DNA from: Marinifilum caeruleilacunae
GTDB taxonomy: Bacteria; Bacteroidota; Bacteroidia; Bacteroidales; Marinifilaceae
DNA length: 61,029 nucleotides
Direction of reading: 5' to 3'
Assembly (NCBI RefSeq): GCF_013141825.1
Contig: NZ_RZNH01000016.1
Span: 41,360-102,388 of the forward strand
How positions within the stretch are numbered: the stretch's first letter is position 1; every line of letters begins with the position of its first letter. Under the pieces are notes generated by a model. That model was given only the letters and a program-made list of their open reading frames with translations, made no database searches and was not told the origin of the DNA. Below are positions 1 through 8,236 of the stretch, piece by piece. The position numbers were made by a program, and so were the translations under genes.

Positions 1-34
1 GACCGCCAAAACATTAGTTCTTTAAAATATTTTT

Positions 35-108
35 GGTCCGGTAGTTCAGTTGGTTAGAATACATGCCTGTCACGCATGGGGTCGCGAGTTCGAGTCTCGT
101 CCGGACCG
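35..108 (+). tRNA. tRNA-Asp (GTC)
   Basis: A complete cloverleaf can be folded. The acceptor stem GGTCCGG (35-41) pairs with CCGGACC (101-107) and is followed by discriminator G108. The anticodon stem CATGC/GCATG encloses loop CTGTCAC with anticodon GTC, and the T arm contains GTTCGAGTC. The G discriminator and GTC anticodon identify an aspartate tRNA. No CCA is encoded. A hairpin terminator follows directly. The 3' half of this gene is copied twice downstream. Confidence 0.97.
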
Positions 109-119
109 CTGAAAATATG

Positions 120-153
120 AAGCCTTCGATTCTTATGAGTCGGAGGCTTTTTT
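120..153 (+). terminator. Terminator of tRNA-Asp
   Basis: Stem AAGCCT.CGA (120 onward) pairs with TCGGAGGCTT, ending in a T run at 148-153. It lies 11 bases after the tRNA. The same hairpin recurs at 353-386 and 736-769. Confidence 0.8.
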
Positions 154-175
154 GTACCTTCAATTTTCTTATAAG

Positions 176-286
176 CAATGTTTCATTCTACGAACATAGC
201 GTACTGAAAAAAGATGAATCCATAGAAAAAGGTCATAAAACAAAAGAGCAGAACATTTATTGAAGAACTAATCTGCTCTTCCAAAT
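176..286 (+). pseudogene. Decayed GIY-YIG endonuclease gene (remnant)
   Basis: This stretch matches both ends of the intact GIY-YIG gene at 423-671 but lacks most of its middle. The left edge shares TTTCATTCTA with the bases just before and over the intact start codon. The right part shares CAAAAGAGCAGAACATTTAT and TGAAGAACTAATC with the intact 3' end, followed by the same TTCCAAATGAATACATGACTG flank. Most of the catalytic core is missing, so it cannot make a working nuclease. I read it as a deletion derivative of an earlier copy of the same mobile unit. Confidence 0.7.
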
Positions 287-341
287 GAATACATGACTGT
301 CATCCCGAGAATCGGGACGAGTTCGAGTCTCGTCCGGACCG
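287..341 (+). pseudogene. tRNA-Asp 3'-half pseudogene, copy 2
   Basis: From GAATACATG onward this resembles the real tRNA-Asp. It carries the T arm and acceptor 3' strand unchanged (GAGTTCGAGTCTCG then TCCGGACCG). The anticodon-stem region is replaced by a short hairpin (TCCCGAGAATCGGGA), and no D arm or acceptor 5' strand is present. It cannot fold as a tRNA. The same terminator follows. Confidence 0.8.
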
Positions 342-352
342 CTGAAAATATG

Positions 353-386
353 AAGCCTTCGATTCTTTTGAGTCGGAGGCTTTTTT
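353..386 (+). terminator. Copied tRNA-Asp terminator, copy 2
   Basis: Same hairpin as at 120-153 with one base changed in the loop, ending in TTTTTT. It is part of the duplicated unit and has no intact tRNA in front of it. Confidence 0.7.
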
Positions 387-422
387 GTACCTTCAATGTT
401 CAAGTAAACAATATTTCATTCT

Positions 423-671
423 ATGCACTATGTATATATTTTGCAAAGTCAACTGGATCAATCATACTATATTGGCTATACCTCGAATCTTGAAAACAGG
501 ATAAATTATCACAATAATGGCAGGTCTCGATATACTAGAAAAAAAATGCCTTGGAAAATCGTGTATACTGAAAAGTTTGACTCAAAAACAGAAGCTTTAC
601 GTAAAGAAAAGTTCATAAAGAAACAAAAGAGCAGAACATTTATTGAAGAACTAATCAACCCTTCCAAATGA
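423..671 (+). CDS. Small GIY-YIG nuclease family protein
   Basis: Encodes 82 residues, the usual length for the stand-alone UvrC-N-terminal-like GIY-YIG proteins that are common in Bacteroidota. The core motif appears as YVYIL (residues 3-7) and YYIGYTSNL (15-23), followed by the conserved R26, H30 and a C-terminal KKIKxQ-like basic stretch. The family's expected activity is cutting DNA; members are often annotated as excinuclease-like, and their real job is mostly unknown. The gene sits between two copies of the tRNA-Asp 3' end, and a decayed relative sits in the previous interval. That arrangement suggests a site-specific mobile or homing-like behaviour (inference). Confidence 0.9.
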   Translation: MHYVYILQSQLDQSYYIGYTSNLENRINYHNNGRSRYTRKKMPWKIVYTEKFDSKTEALRKEKFIKKQKSRTFIEELINPSK

Positions 672-724
672 ATACATGACTGTCATCCCGAGAATCGGGA
701 CGAGTTCGAGTCTCGTCCGGACCG
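670..724 (+). pseudogene. tRNA-Asp 3'-half pseudogene, copy 3
   Basis: Practically identical to 287-341: GAATACATGACTG, the TCCCGAGAATCGGGA hairpin, then the exact T arm and acceptor 3' strand of tRNA-Asp. It begins at the stop codon of the GIY-YIG gene, so gene and tRNA fragment are physically joined. Confidence 0.8.
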
Positions 725-735
725 CTGAAAATATG

Positions 736-769
736 AAGCCTTCGATTCTTTTGAGTCGGAGGCTTTTTT
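736..769 (+). terminator. Copied tRNA-Asp terminator, copy 3
   Basis: Third copy of the tRNA-Asp hairpin and T run. It may terminate the GIY-YIG transcript. Confidence 0.7.
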
Positions 770-800
770 GTACCTTCAATTTTAATTACCTCCTCGCCTC

Positions 801-869
801 ATTACTCATTACTCATTACTCATTGTTCATTGTTCATTGTTCATTGTTCATTGTTCATTGTTCATTACT
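801..869. repeat. Heptamer tandem repeat
   Basis: Three copies of ATTACTC are followed by six copies of ATTGTTC and then ATTACT(A). The array fills the gap of about 300 bases between the GIY-YIG unit and the PLP-enzyme gene. Nothing else is seen in 770-983 apart from A+T-rich DNA that must hold the promoter of the next gene. Confidence 0.9.
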
Positions 870-983
870 AATTATTTAAGCTTTAATTCTTCAATTAATA
901 TTATTTCAGACCAAAAAGTCTTTTATTCCTGTTTTTTTTGCCATCTTTAATAGAATACAATTAAATAGTAAGACTTTACAAAA

Positions 984-2189
984 ATGGAAGAATTTAAATC
1001 AGCAGATAAAATACAGGATTTGCAGAATTTTGGCGAGTTTGGTGGAGTTAATCCATCCATAACAGATTCTTCGACCTACACATTTCTAAAAGCAAACACA
1101 ATGCAAGCTGTGTTCGAAGGAAATATTGAAGGCTGTTATTTGTATTCACGACACTGGAATCCTAGCAATTTATATCTATCCAAAGCAATGTCCGAATTAG
1201 AAGATACTGAAAGTGCTTTGGTAAGCTCTTCGGGAATGGCTGCCATTAGCTCTACCCTATTGCAAATTTGTAGCACTGGAGACGAAATTGTTGCCAGTAG
1301 AACAATTTATGGGGGCACCTATGCCCTACTAAAAAACTACTTGCCCAAATTTGGGATTACAACACGCTTTGTGAACACAACAAGTAGTGAACAGGTAAAA
1401 CAAGCCGTAAGCTCAAAAACCAAGCTTATTTATTGCGAAACCATGAGTAACCCGATGTTGGAAATCACAGATATTCGTGAACTTTCCAAAATTGCGAAAG
1501 ACAATCAATGTTTATTGGTGGTTGACAATACATTCTCGCCAATGATATTTGCACCAGCAAGACTTGGTGCAGATATTGTAATTCACAGTCTCACAAAGTT
1601 TATTAATGGAATGAGCGATTGTGTTGCTGGTGCTATCTGCGCAAGCAAAGAATTTATTGATTCCTTATACGATGTAAATAATGGATCGGCCATGCTCCTG
1701 GGGCCTGTTTTAGACAGTATTAGATCGGCTAGCATACTGAAAAACCTCAAAACACTTCACATTAGAATGCGCCAACATAGCTCAAATGCCCTCTACTTAT
1801 CTGAAAAATTAGAGGCGGATGGATTTCGGGTAATTTATCCTGGTTTAGCATCGCATCCGCAACACGAATTAATAAAAAATATAGGCAATAGAAGCTTTGG
1901 CCATGGAGGTTTATTTGTGATAGATTTAAAAGAAAAAGAGCTTGCCAACCAGTTTATGGAGGCCATGCAGGATGCCAACATTGGTTATTTAGCAGTTAGT
2001 TTAGGTTCCTACAAAACTTTATTTAGTGCGCCTGGCGGAAGCACTTCGTCGGAAATTCCAGAAGAAGAAAGAATGCAAATGGGATTAACCGATGGCCTGG
2101 TGCGCATCTCTATTGGCCTGGATGACAACATCGAGCGAACTTATCTAAAAATGAAGGAATGTCTTGAAGTGGTTCTTGACAAAGTTTAA
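984..2189 (+). CDS. Cys/Met metabolism PLP-dependent enzyme (methionine gamma-lyase-like)
   Basis: A 401-residue fold-type I PLP enzyme of the trans-sulfuration family (cystathionine gamma-synthase, cystathionine lyases, methionine gamma-lyase), acting in the cytoplasm on sulfur amino acids. Visible motifs are YSRHWNPSN (54-62, cofactor phosphate contacts from the neighbouring subunit), SSGMAAISS (82-90), VVDNTFSP (179-186, with D181 on the pyridine nitrogen) and HSLTKF (201-206) with K205 as the Schiff-base lysine. Length is normal. Sequence alone does not separate lyase from synthase; gamma-lyase is the more likely guess. It stands alone on the plus strand, 77 bases before the next gene. 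Confidence 0.88.
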   Translation: MEEFKSADKIQDLQNFGEFGGVNPSITDSSTYTFLKANTMQAVFEGNIEGCYLYSRHWNPSNLYLSKAMSELEDTESALVSSSGMAAISSTLLQICSTGDEIVASRTIYGGTYALLKNYLPKFGITTRFVNTTSSEQVKQAVSSKTKLIYCETMSNPMLEITDIRELSKIAKDNQCLLVVDNTFSPMIFAPARLGADIVIHSLTKFINGMSDCVAGAICASKEFIDSLYDVNNGSAMLLGPVLDSIRSASILKNLKTLHIRMRQHSSNALYLSEKLEADGFRVIYPGLASHPQHELIKNIGNRSFGHGGLFVIDLKEKELANQFMEAMQDANIGYLAVSLGSYKTLFSAPGGSTSSEIPEEERMQMGLTDGLVRISIGLDDNIERTYLKMKECLEVVLDKV

Positions 2190-2266
2190 TGTCATTCCTG
2201 CCACACTGATTTTAATAGCCTCAATATTATTTCGTAACTTATATCATGTAAATAAAAATCACACTT

Positions 2267-3067
2267 ATGCAACAACAACTTTTTAACGAACTTTGGAAAG
2301 GATATACAGATCAAAATCCTTCTGCCCAGGCAATTCACGACCTTTTTTCGAACGAAGGAGAATTGGTGATCAACGATCATGTGGCATTTAGAACTTTTGA
2401 TGATCCAAGGATGAATATCCAGGTATTGGCCAAAAAGTTTCTAAAGGCAGGATACGAATATGTGGGTGAATACAAATTTGAAGACAAGCATTTAAATGCT
2501 GTCCATCTTGAACATCCGGGAGAAGATGCTCCAAGGGTATTCATCTCCGAATTAATTCTCTCAGAATTTTCTGATGAGTTTCAGAAGATTATTAAAAACC
2601 GTTTGAATTCAATTGGAAATGCCTATTATTCAGATCCTGATTTGATTCACAAAGGAAGCGTTTGGGGAAAACCTTCATACGAAATTTACCAAAAACTTCG
2701 AGAAGAGTCGGAATATGGAGCATGGTTATATGTTCACGGTTTTAGGGTTAACCATTTCACGGTTAGCATTAATGCTTTAAAGAAATATGACAGCATCGAA
2801 AAGGTAAATCAGTTTTTAAAAGACAATGGTTACCCTATGAATACTTCAGGAGGTGAAATTAAAGGTTCGCCGGAGGTTTACCTACAACAGTCATCTACCT
2901 TATCGGATATTATTAAAGTAGAATTTGAAGAAGGAGTTTATGATATTCCTGCTTGTTTCTACGAATTTGCCATTCGTTACCCCGATGAGTCTGGTAATCT
3001 TTTCTCAGGATTTATCGCTGCCAATGCCAACAAAATATTCGATAGTACAAACTACAGAGAAGCATAA
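2267..3067 (+). CDS. DUF1338 family protein (2-oxoadipate dioxygenase/decarboxylase-like)
   Basis: A 266-residue protein of the DUF1338 family, whose characterised member HglS is an Fe(II) enzyme converting 2-oxoadipate to 2-hydroxyglutarate in D-lysine breakdown. The family's metal-site motifs are present: NDHVAFRTF with H38, VNHFTVS with H163 and YEFAIRYP with E233. Two vicinal-oxygen-chelate-like halves are implied by these spacings. The protein is shorter than the proteobacterial members of about 460 residues, as is usual for the Bacteroidota form. The substrate here is unknown, and no lysine-catabolism genes lie nearby. A strong terminator follows. Confidence 0.85.
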   Translation: MQQQLFNELWKGYTDQNPSAQAIHDLFSNEGELVINDHVAFRTFDDPRMNIQVLAKKFLKAGYEYVGEYKFEDKHLNAVHLEHPGEDAPRVFISELILSEFSDEFQKIIKNRLNSIGNAYYSDPDLIHKGSVWGKPSYEIYQKLREESEYGAWLYVHGFRVNHFTVSINALKKYDSIEKVNQFLKDNGYPMNTSGGEIKGSPEVYLQQSSTLSDIIKVEFEEGVYDIPACFYEFAIRYPDESGNLFSGFIAANANKIFDSTNYREA

Positions 3068-3089
3068 TTCAGATCATCTGTGATGATAG

Positions 3090-3126
3090 AAAGCAAAATT
3101 CATTCATTGGATTTTGCTTTTTTTTA
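3090..3126 (+). terminator. Terminator after DUF1338 gene
   Basis: Perfect 10-bp stem AAAGCAAAAT/ATTTTGCTTT (3090-3099, 3111-3120) with an 11-base loop and a T-rich tail. Confidence 0.85.
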
Positions 3127-3191
3127 TTTAATCAGATAAAGATTACCTGCCGATAATGTTATCTTTAGGCGGATAATCTAACATACCAAAA

Positions 3192-5747
3192 ATGAACAAA
3201 CAACTAACATTTATGATTCTTATTTGCATGCTGATAACAGCCTGTAATAAGAGCCAAACACCTCTACCTGTTGAAACAGGAGTAGCAAAAACGCTAGCTG
3301 ATTTCAGAGAACAAAATATTTCCAATTTGGAATATCATCTGCAATTTGATATCCCGGAAGGAAAAAGCGTTGAAATTCCGGGTAAAAACAAGATTGTTTT
3401 TGAGTTACAATCGACTGATCAGGATTTACAAATCGATTTTCGTGAGCGTGCAGATTTGATTAAATCGGTGAAAACCAATGGTAACACATCTGCTTACCGT
3501 TTCGAAAACGAACATGTTATTATTCCTAAACAGGAGTTGAAAGAAGGGCGAAATGAAATCGAACTGGAGTTTATAACGGGGAACACATCTTTGAACAGAA
3601 ATGATGAATTTTTATACACATTGTTTGTACCAGATCGTGCCAGAACCGCCTTTCCTTGTTTCGATCAACCCAACTTAAAAGCAAAGTTCGCATTAAAACT
3701 TAGCGTACCTTCGCATTGGAAAGCAATGGGAAATGGAAAATTGAAGCAAGCAAAGGAAGAAGGCGAAAGAACCACATACGATTTTGCTCAAACAAAACCA
3801 TTGCCAACTTACCTGTTTTCCTTTGTGGCGGGAAAGTTTGAAACCATAACACGCGAGCACAATGGCCGAAAACATACCATGTACCATCGCGAAACCGATC
3901 CTGAAAAAATCGATAATAATACGGATGAAATCTTCAGAATACTTTTCGAATCGTTGGATTGGCTTGAGGAATATACCGATGTACCTTATCCTTTCGCAAA
4001 ATACGATATCGTGGTGATTCCTTCATTCCAATATGGTGGAATGGAACATACCGGAGCTACTCTTTATAATGCTTCGCGAATGTTCTTGGATAAAAATGCC
4101 ACCAAAAACAGGTTACTGGCACGTGCCAACCTAATTGCACACGAAACTGCTCACATGTGGTTTGGCGATTTGGTAACCATGAAATGGTTCGACCAGGTTT
4201 GGTTAAAAGAGGTATTCGCCAATTTCCTTGCGGATAAAATTACAAATCCGAGCTTCCCGGATATGAACCACGACCTGAAATTTCAGATGGCACACTTTCC
4301 AAGTTCTTTCAGCGTTGATCGAACAAGTGGAGCCAATCCAATTAACCAGGTTCTGCCTAACTTAAAAGATGCAGGAACTGTGTATGGAGCCATTATTTAT
4401 CACAAATCTCCAATTGTGATGAATATGCTTGAAAATATAACAGGTGAAGAAGCCCTGAAAAAAGGTTTACAAACCTATATGAAAGATTACGCCTATGGAA
4501 ATGCCAGCTGGGAAGACCTGATTGCTATACTGGATGCCACCACAGACTTCGATTTAAAGCAATGGAGCAAAGTTTGGGTAGATAAAGGTGGTAGACCTAC
4601 AATTTCGTGTGAAATTGCTTCAGAAGGCGGTAAAATCACCAATTTAGCATTGTCTCAAACCGATATTAAGGGGAACCCAGGAAATTGGACGCAAGATTTA
4701 CATTTGGTATTGGGATATCAGGATTCTTTCAAATCGCTTCACCTAAACATGAATGGCGCTGATGTGCCTGTAACAGAAGCCAAAGGAATGGATGTGCCCG
4801 AATATATCATTCCAAACGCAAAAGGTGATGCTTATGGATTTTTCACATTAGATCACAAAAGCAAAGAATACCTGCTGAAAAACTTCCACAATATCGATGA
4901 TGATTTAATTAGAGGAATTGCATTAATTAACTTGTATGAAAATCTTCGTGGAGGATTGGTAACAGGTCTTGAGTTTGTTACGGCAATGGAAAAGCAAATC
5001 GAGGTTGAAGAAAACAGTTTGATTTTGGAGCGCCTGCTTTCCTATGTAAAATCGGCTTACTGGCTTGATTTAAATATGAATGAGAGAAAGCAAGTTGGCA
5101 AAAGTTTGGAAGAAACCCTTTGGATTAGATTGAGTAGTGAAAAAGACATGAGCAAAAAATCGAGTGTCTACTCTGCATTAAGCAGTATTACTGAAACTCC
5201 CGAACGATTGTCTCAACTATATAAAGTCTGGAAAGAAGAAATTGCCATTGGTGGTTTTAGTTTATCAGAAACAAAAGCTACTGCCCTGGCTTGCAATTTG
5301 GCCATTAAAATGCCTGAGAAAGCTGATGAGCTTATTCAGACCCAAATTGAGCGAATCAAAAACCCTGATCGCAAGAAAAAGATGCAATTTGTTGCTCCTG
5401 CCCTTTCTGCCAACCAGGAAGTTCGCAAAGCATTTTTTCAAAGTTTGAAAAATGAAGAGAACCGACAAATTGAACGTTGGGCCCTGGAAGGCTTGCGTTA
5501 TTTAAATCATCCGATAAGGGAACAAGAAGCACTTGGCTATTTGCCGCAAGCACTTGAATTGTTGCAGGAGATACAGATTACAGGAGATATTTTCTTCCCT
5601 TACAACTGGTTAAGTGCAAGTTATAGCGGCCACCAATCGAAAGAAGCGGGTGATATTACTCGTAAGTTTCTTGAGGAAAGGCCAGATTATCCTGAAAATC
5701 TGAAATTGAAGATTTTACAGACTGCGGATGTAGTTCTGAAAAAATAA
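3192..5747 (+). CDS. M1 family aminopeptidase, lipoprotein
   Basis: An 851-residue zinc metallopeptidase of family M1 (aminopeptidase N type), predicted to be membrane-anchored by lipid at C18 (lipobox LITAC). The order is an N-terminal beta-saddle domain (about 40-225), a thermolysin-like catalytic domain and a helical C-terminal domain (about 540-851). The exopeptidase motif is YGGMEHTG (281-288). The zinc site is HETAH (317-321) with E340 in LKEVFANF. All catalytic residues are present and the length is normal. It should trim N-terminal residues from peptides outside the cytoplasm. It is not obviously in an operon: a terminator lies upstream and the next gene is a regulator. Confidence 0.93.
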   Translation: MNKQLTFMILICMLITACNKSQTPLPVETGVAKTLADFREQNISNLEYHLQFDIPEGKSVEIPGKNKIVFELQSTDQDLQIDFRERADLIKSVKTNGNTSAYRFENEHVIIPKQELKEGRNEIELEFITGNTSLNRNDEFLYTLFVPDRARTAFPCFDQPNLKAKFALKLSVPSHWKAMGNGKLKQAKEEGERTTYDFAQTKPLPTYLFSFVAGKFETITREHNGRKHTMYHRETDPEKIDNNTDEIFRILFESLDWLEEYTDVPYPFAKYDIVVIPSFQYGGMEHTGATLYNASRMFLDKNATKNRLLARANLIAHETAHMWFGDLVTMKWFDQVWLKEVFANFLADKITNPSFPDMNHDLKFQMAHFPSSFSVDRTSGANPINQVLPNLKDAGTVYGAIIYHKSPIVMNMLENITGEEALKKGLQTYMKDYAYGNASWEDLIAILDATTDFDLKQWSKVWVDKGGRPTISCEIASEGGKITNLALSQTDIKGNPGNWTQDLHLVLGYQDSFKSLHLNMNGADVPVTEAKGMDVPEYIIPNAKGDAYGFFTLDHKSKEYLLKNFHNIDDDLIRGIALINLYENLRGGLVTGLEFVTAMEKQIEVEENSLILERLLSYVKSAYWLDLNMNERKQVGKSLEETLWIRLSSEKDMSKKSSVYSALSSITETPERLSQLYKVWKEEIAIGGFSLSETKATALACNLAIKMPEKADELIQTQIERIKNPDRKKKMQFVAPALSANQEVRKAFFQSLKNEENRQIERWALEGLRYLNHPIREQEALGYLPQALELLQEIQITGDIFFPYNWLSASYSGHQSKEAGDITRKFLEERPDYPENLKLKILQTADVVLKK

Positions 5748-5796
5748 ATCTAATAGATGACTGAGTAAATGTTTATCGATTAACAAAGCAAACAAG

Positions 5797-6907
5797 ATGT
5801 ATATATTTGTTGGTTTGGGAGCATTTCAAGCCTTTATATTCTCGCTATTGCTGATCACAAAAAAGAAAAACAGCCGATAATTTTTTGGCTGCTTTCTTCT
5901 TTATGATTTGCCTGTACTTGCTAAACATTTACTCAGTTAAATATGATTTGTGGAAAAGTGTTCCAAATATTTTCCTCTTTATTACTGTAGTTGCTCTAAC
6001 TTTTGGACCATTATTGTACTTCTATGTGACCTCATTACTTGGCAGAAAAATAAGCCGTAAACAATTGTTATTTCATAGCATTCCAATCGTGCTAACATTT
6101 CTAATTATTTTACCATTCGCTTTTCGCGATAACAGTGAAAAATGGCTCTATTTCACCGATAAATTTATAAACCTGCCAATCAACCTGGCTATCGGTACAT
6201 TTTTACAATATTTATCTGCGCCCATTTATTTCATTTGGATCATTAGCATTTTAAGGCAACACAAAACCATTATTAAACAAACGCATTCATCTATTGATAA
6301 AATAAGTTTGAATTGGATGCGTAAACTTTTATATGGAGTTGCATCTGTTTGGATTGTGGATTGCTTATTTGTTTTATCCATAAATTTCACTCAATTTGAA
6401 ATTTATTATGGAATATCGATCATCATTAAATATACATTCATCTTTCTCATGATCCTGTTGGGATTTTATGGCATTAATCAAGGCTATATATTTTCATCGA
6501 ATCACAAGTCTGACCATAAGAATCAAAAGGAGAACAATGATGCTAAGAAGCGAATTCCTGATGAAACGATTGAAGAGTATACAGAAGCTTTACTCCAATT
6601 CATGCAGAATGAAAAGATCTATTTAAACAGTGAAATCAGAATACAAGATTTGGCCATTGGGGTAAACATGCCCGTTCATATTTTATCTCATGTTATCAAT
6701 TCGAACCTAAATCAGAATTTTTACGACTTTATCAACTCCTACCGTATTGATGAAGTAAAAAAGCGTTTGCACGATAAAGATTACGCCAATTATACCATAG
6801 TTGCAATTGCCAATGATTGTGGTTTTAATTCAAAAGCCACATTTAATCGATTGTTTAAGCAATACACAGGCGTAACCCCAAGTCAATATAAAAAAGCCTC
6901 GCCTTAA
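5797..6907 (+). pseudogene. AraC-type regulator with membrane N-terminus, frameshifted
   Basis: The C-terminal 340 codons (from 5885) give four to six membrane segments followed by an AraC DNA-binding domain (about residues 235-340; final helix region FNSKATFNRLFKQYTGVTPSQYKK). The natural start is probably ATG 5797: it encodes MYIFVGLGAFQAFIFSLLL, the usual first membrane segment, but that frame stops at TAA 5878. Removing one A from the run at 5859-5864 or 5866-5870 joins it as ...LLITKRKTADNFLAAFFF..., restoring a protein of about 369 residues. The gene is therefore either broken, slippage-controlled, or affected by a homopolymer sequencing error. If expressed from TTG 5885 it would lack its first transmembrane helix. 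Confidence 0.8.
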
Positions 6908-6998
6908 AACATTTCACAAATGAGTCTCATTATAAAAAACTGAGACTCTTATCTCCTGATCTATACTCATATTTGCTCATCAACAAAAACAAATAAAG

Positions 6999-8150
6999 AT
7001 GAGTCACAATTTCTATCCAACCGTTTCCAATCATCGAATTGAACTTCTAGATGTTCTTCGAGGTTTTGCCATTATTGGAATACTATTATCGAATATTTTA
7101 ATTCTAAGCGGATACATTTTTACCCCATTTTCTGATTTGGAAAAAATGCATCTTCCGAATCTTAACAGCAAGCTAGACCTCATGATTGGAATACTTGTTC
7201 GTGGAAAATTTTATCCCATATTCATGATTCTTTTTGGCGCAGGATTATACATGCAATTCAGAAAAAGTAGTGAACAAGGCTTCCTAAAATTTTTCGGATG
7301 GAGAATGTTTGTACTGGTATTAATTGGTCTTATGCATCAAACTTTTTGGGCTGGAGATGTTGTTACGGTTTACGCCTTATTTGCTTTTTTACTGATTCCA
7401 ATGCGAAAGATGAAAGCCAAAACATATCTTATTTTAGCATCAATCATGTTTGTTTTGCACTTTATATCCTACTATTTTTTAAACGCCTACCTCCCAACAG
7501 AGCATCCTACCGAACGTATTGCACAACTCCATCTTCCAGGAGTTGGACCAAACGAATTAATAACATCTGTTAAAAACGATGGCATCGCCGGACTTTGGTT
7601 CATCACAAAAAGTCAGCTGGGTTTTCTTTGGACAATTCCACGATACATAAGAGTGAGTCCGAGTACGGTATTTTTATTCATGCTAGGTGCCTACCTGTTG
7701 GGAACTGGATTTTTTGTAGAAAAAGCTCATAAACCCAAGTATTACATCAGCTTTCTGATATTAGGTGTAATTGGAACCTATCTAATGTGGAGCTATTCCT
7801 ATTCATTTAGCATTATAGGTAATGTATTTTTGGCACTCTTTTACATTTCTGTAATTGCATTGATTATGAGAAGTACTTATGGACAAAAATTCTTAAAAAA
7901 ACTTGCACCCTTAGGTCGAATGGCGCTTACTAACTACATTATGCAATCCATTATCTGCATCCTAATTTTTTATGGAGTTGGATTAGGATATTTCGCAGAA
8001 CTTCCGCTTTACATGGTAATATTCGTTGCCATTTTAATTCTTCAATTCCAGATATTATTCAGCAAGTATTGGCTGAAGAAATTCAAATTCGGACCGTTAG
8101 AAGGCCTGTGGAGAAAATTAACATACGGCAAAAACTTCAACAAACAATAA
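6999..8150 (+). CDS. DUF418 domain-containing membrane protein (YeiB-like)
   Basis: A 383-residue multi-pass inner-membrane protein. The start, with IELLDVLRGFAIIGILLSN (14-32), is the family signature of the DUF418/YeiB group and resembles acyltransferase-3-like membrane proteins. About eight to ten hydrophobic helices follow, with a C-terminal stretch containing GRMALTNYIMQS and a final FGPLEGLWRKLTYG typical of DUF418. The biochemical role is not established. It follows the AraC-like gene by 91 bases and may be its target (inference). Confidence 0.88.
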   Translation: MSHNFYPTVSNHRIELLDVLRGFAIIGILLSNILILSGYIFTPFSDLEKMHLPNLNSKLDLMIGILVRGKFYPIFMILFGAGLYMQFRKSSEQGFLKFFGWRMFVLVLIGLMHQTFWAGDVVTVYALFAFLLIPMRKMKAKTYLILASIMFVLHFISYYFLNAYLPTEHPTERIAQLHLPGVGPNELITSVKNDGIAGLWFITKSQLGFLWTIPRYIRVSPSTVFLFMLGAYLLGTGFFVEKAHKPKYYISFLILGVIGTYLMWSYSYSFSIIGNVFLALFYISVIALIMRSTYGQKFLKKLAPLGRMALTNYIMQSIICILIFYGVGLGYFAELPLYMVIFVAILILQFQILFSKYWLKKFKFGPLEGLWRKLTYGKNFNKQ

Positions 8151-8191
8151 GAATGAAAACAGTTAGGGGTTTTCATTTCCTTGAAAGTGGT

Positions 8192-8222
8192 AAGTGAGCT
8201 TTTGCAGCTCACTTATTTTTAT
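8192..8222 (+). terminator. Terminator after DUF418 gene
   Basis: Stem AAGTGAGCT/AGCTCACTT (8192-8200, 8206-8214) with a 5-base loop, then ATTTTTA. It sits between two convergent genes. Confidence 0.8.
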
Positions 8223-8236
8223 CGCAATTAGGAACT

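Noticed and set aside
1-8. GACCGCCA could be the 3' end plus CCA of another tRNA-Asp copy
   Set aside because: Only eight bases are in view, and the in-window tRNA does not encode CCA, so this cannot be supported.
801-869. CRISPR array
   Set aside because: Units are seven bases with no spacers; this is a simple tandem repeat.
880-983. S-adenosylmethionine or other riboswitch before the PLP enzyme gene
   Set aside because: No conserved riboswitch core or stem arrangement could be recognised in this short A+T-rich stretch.
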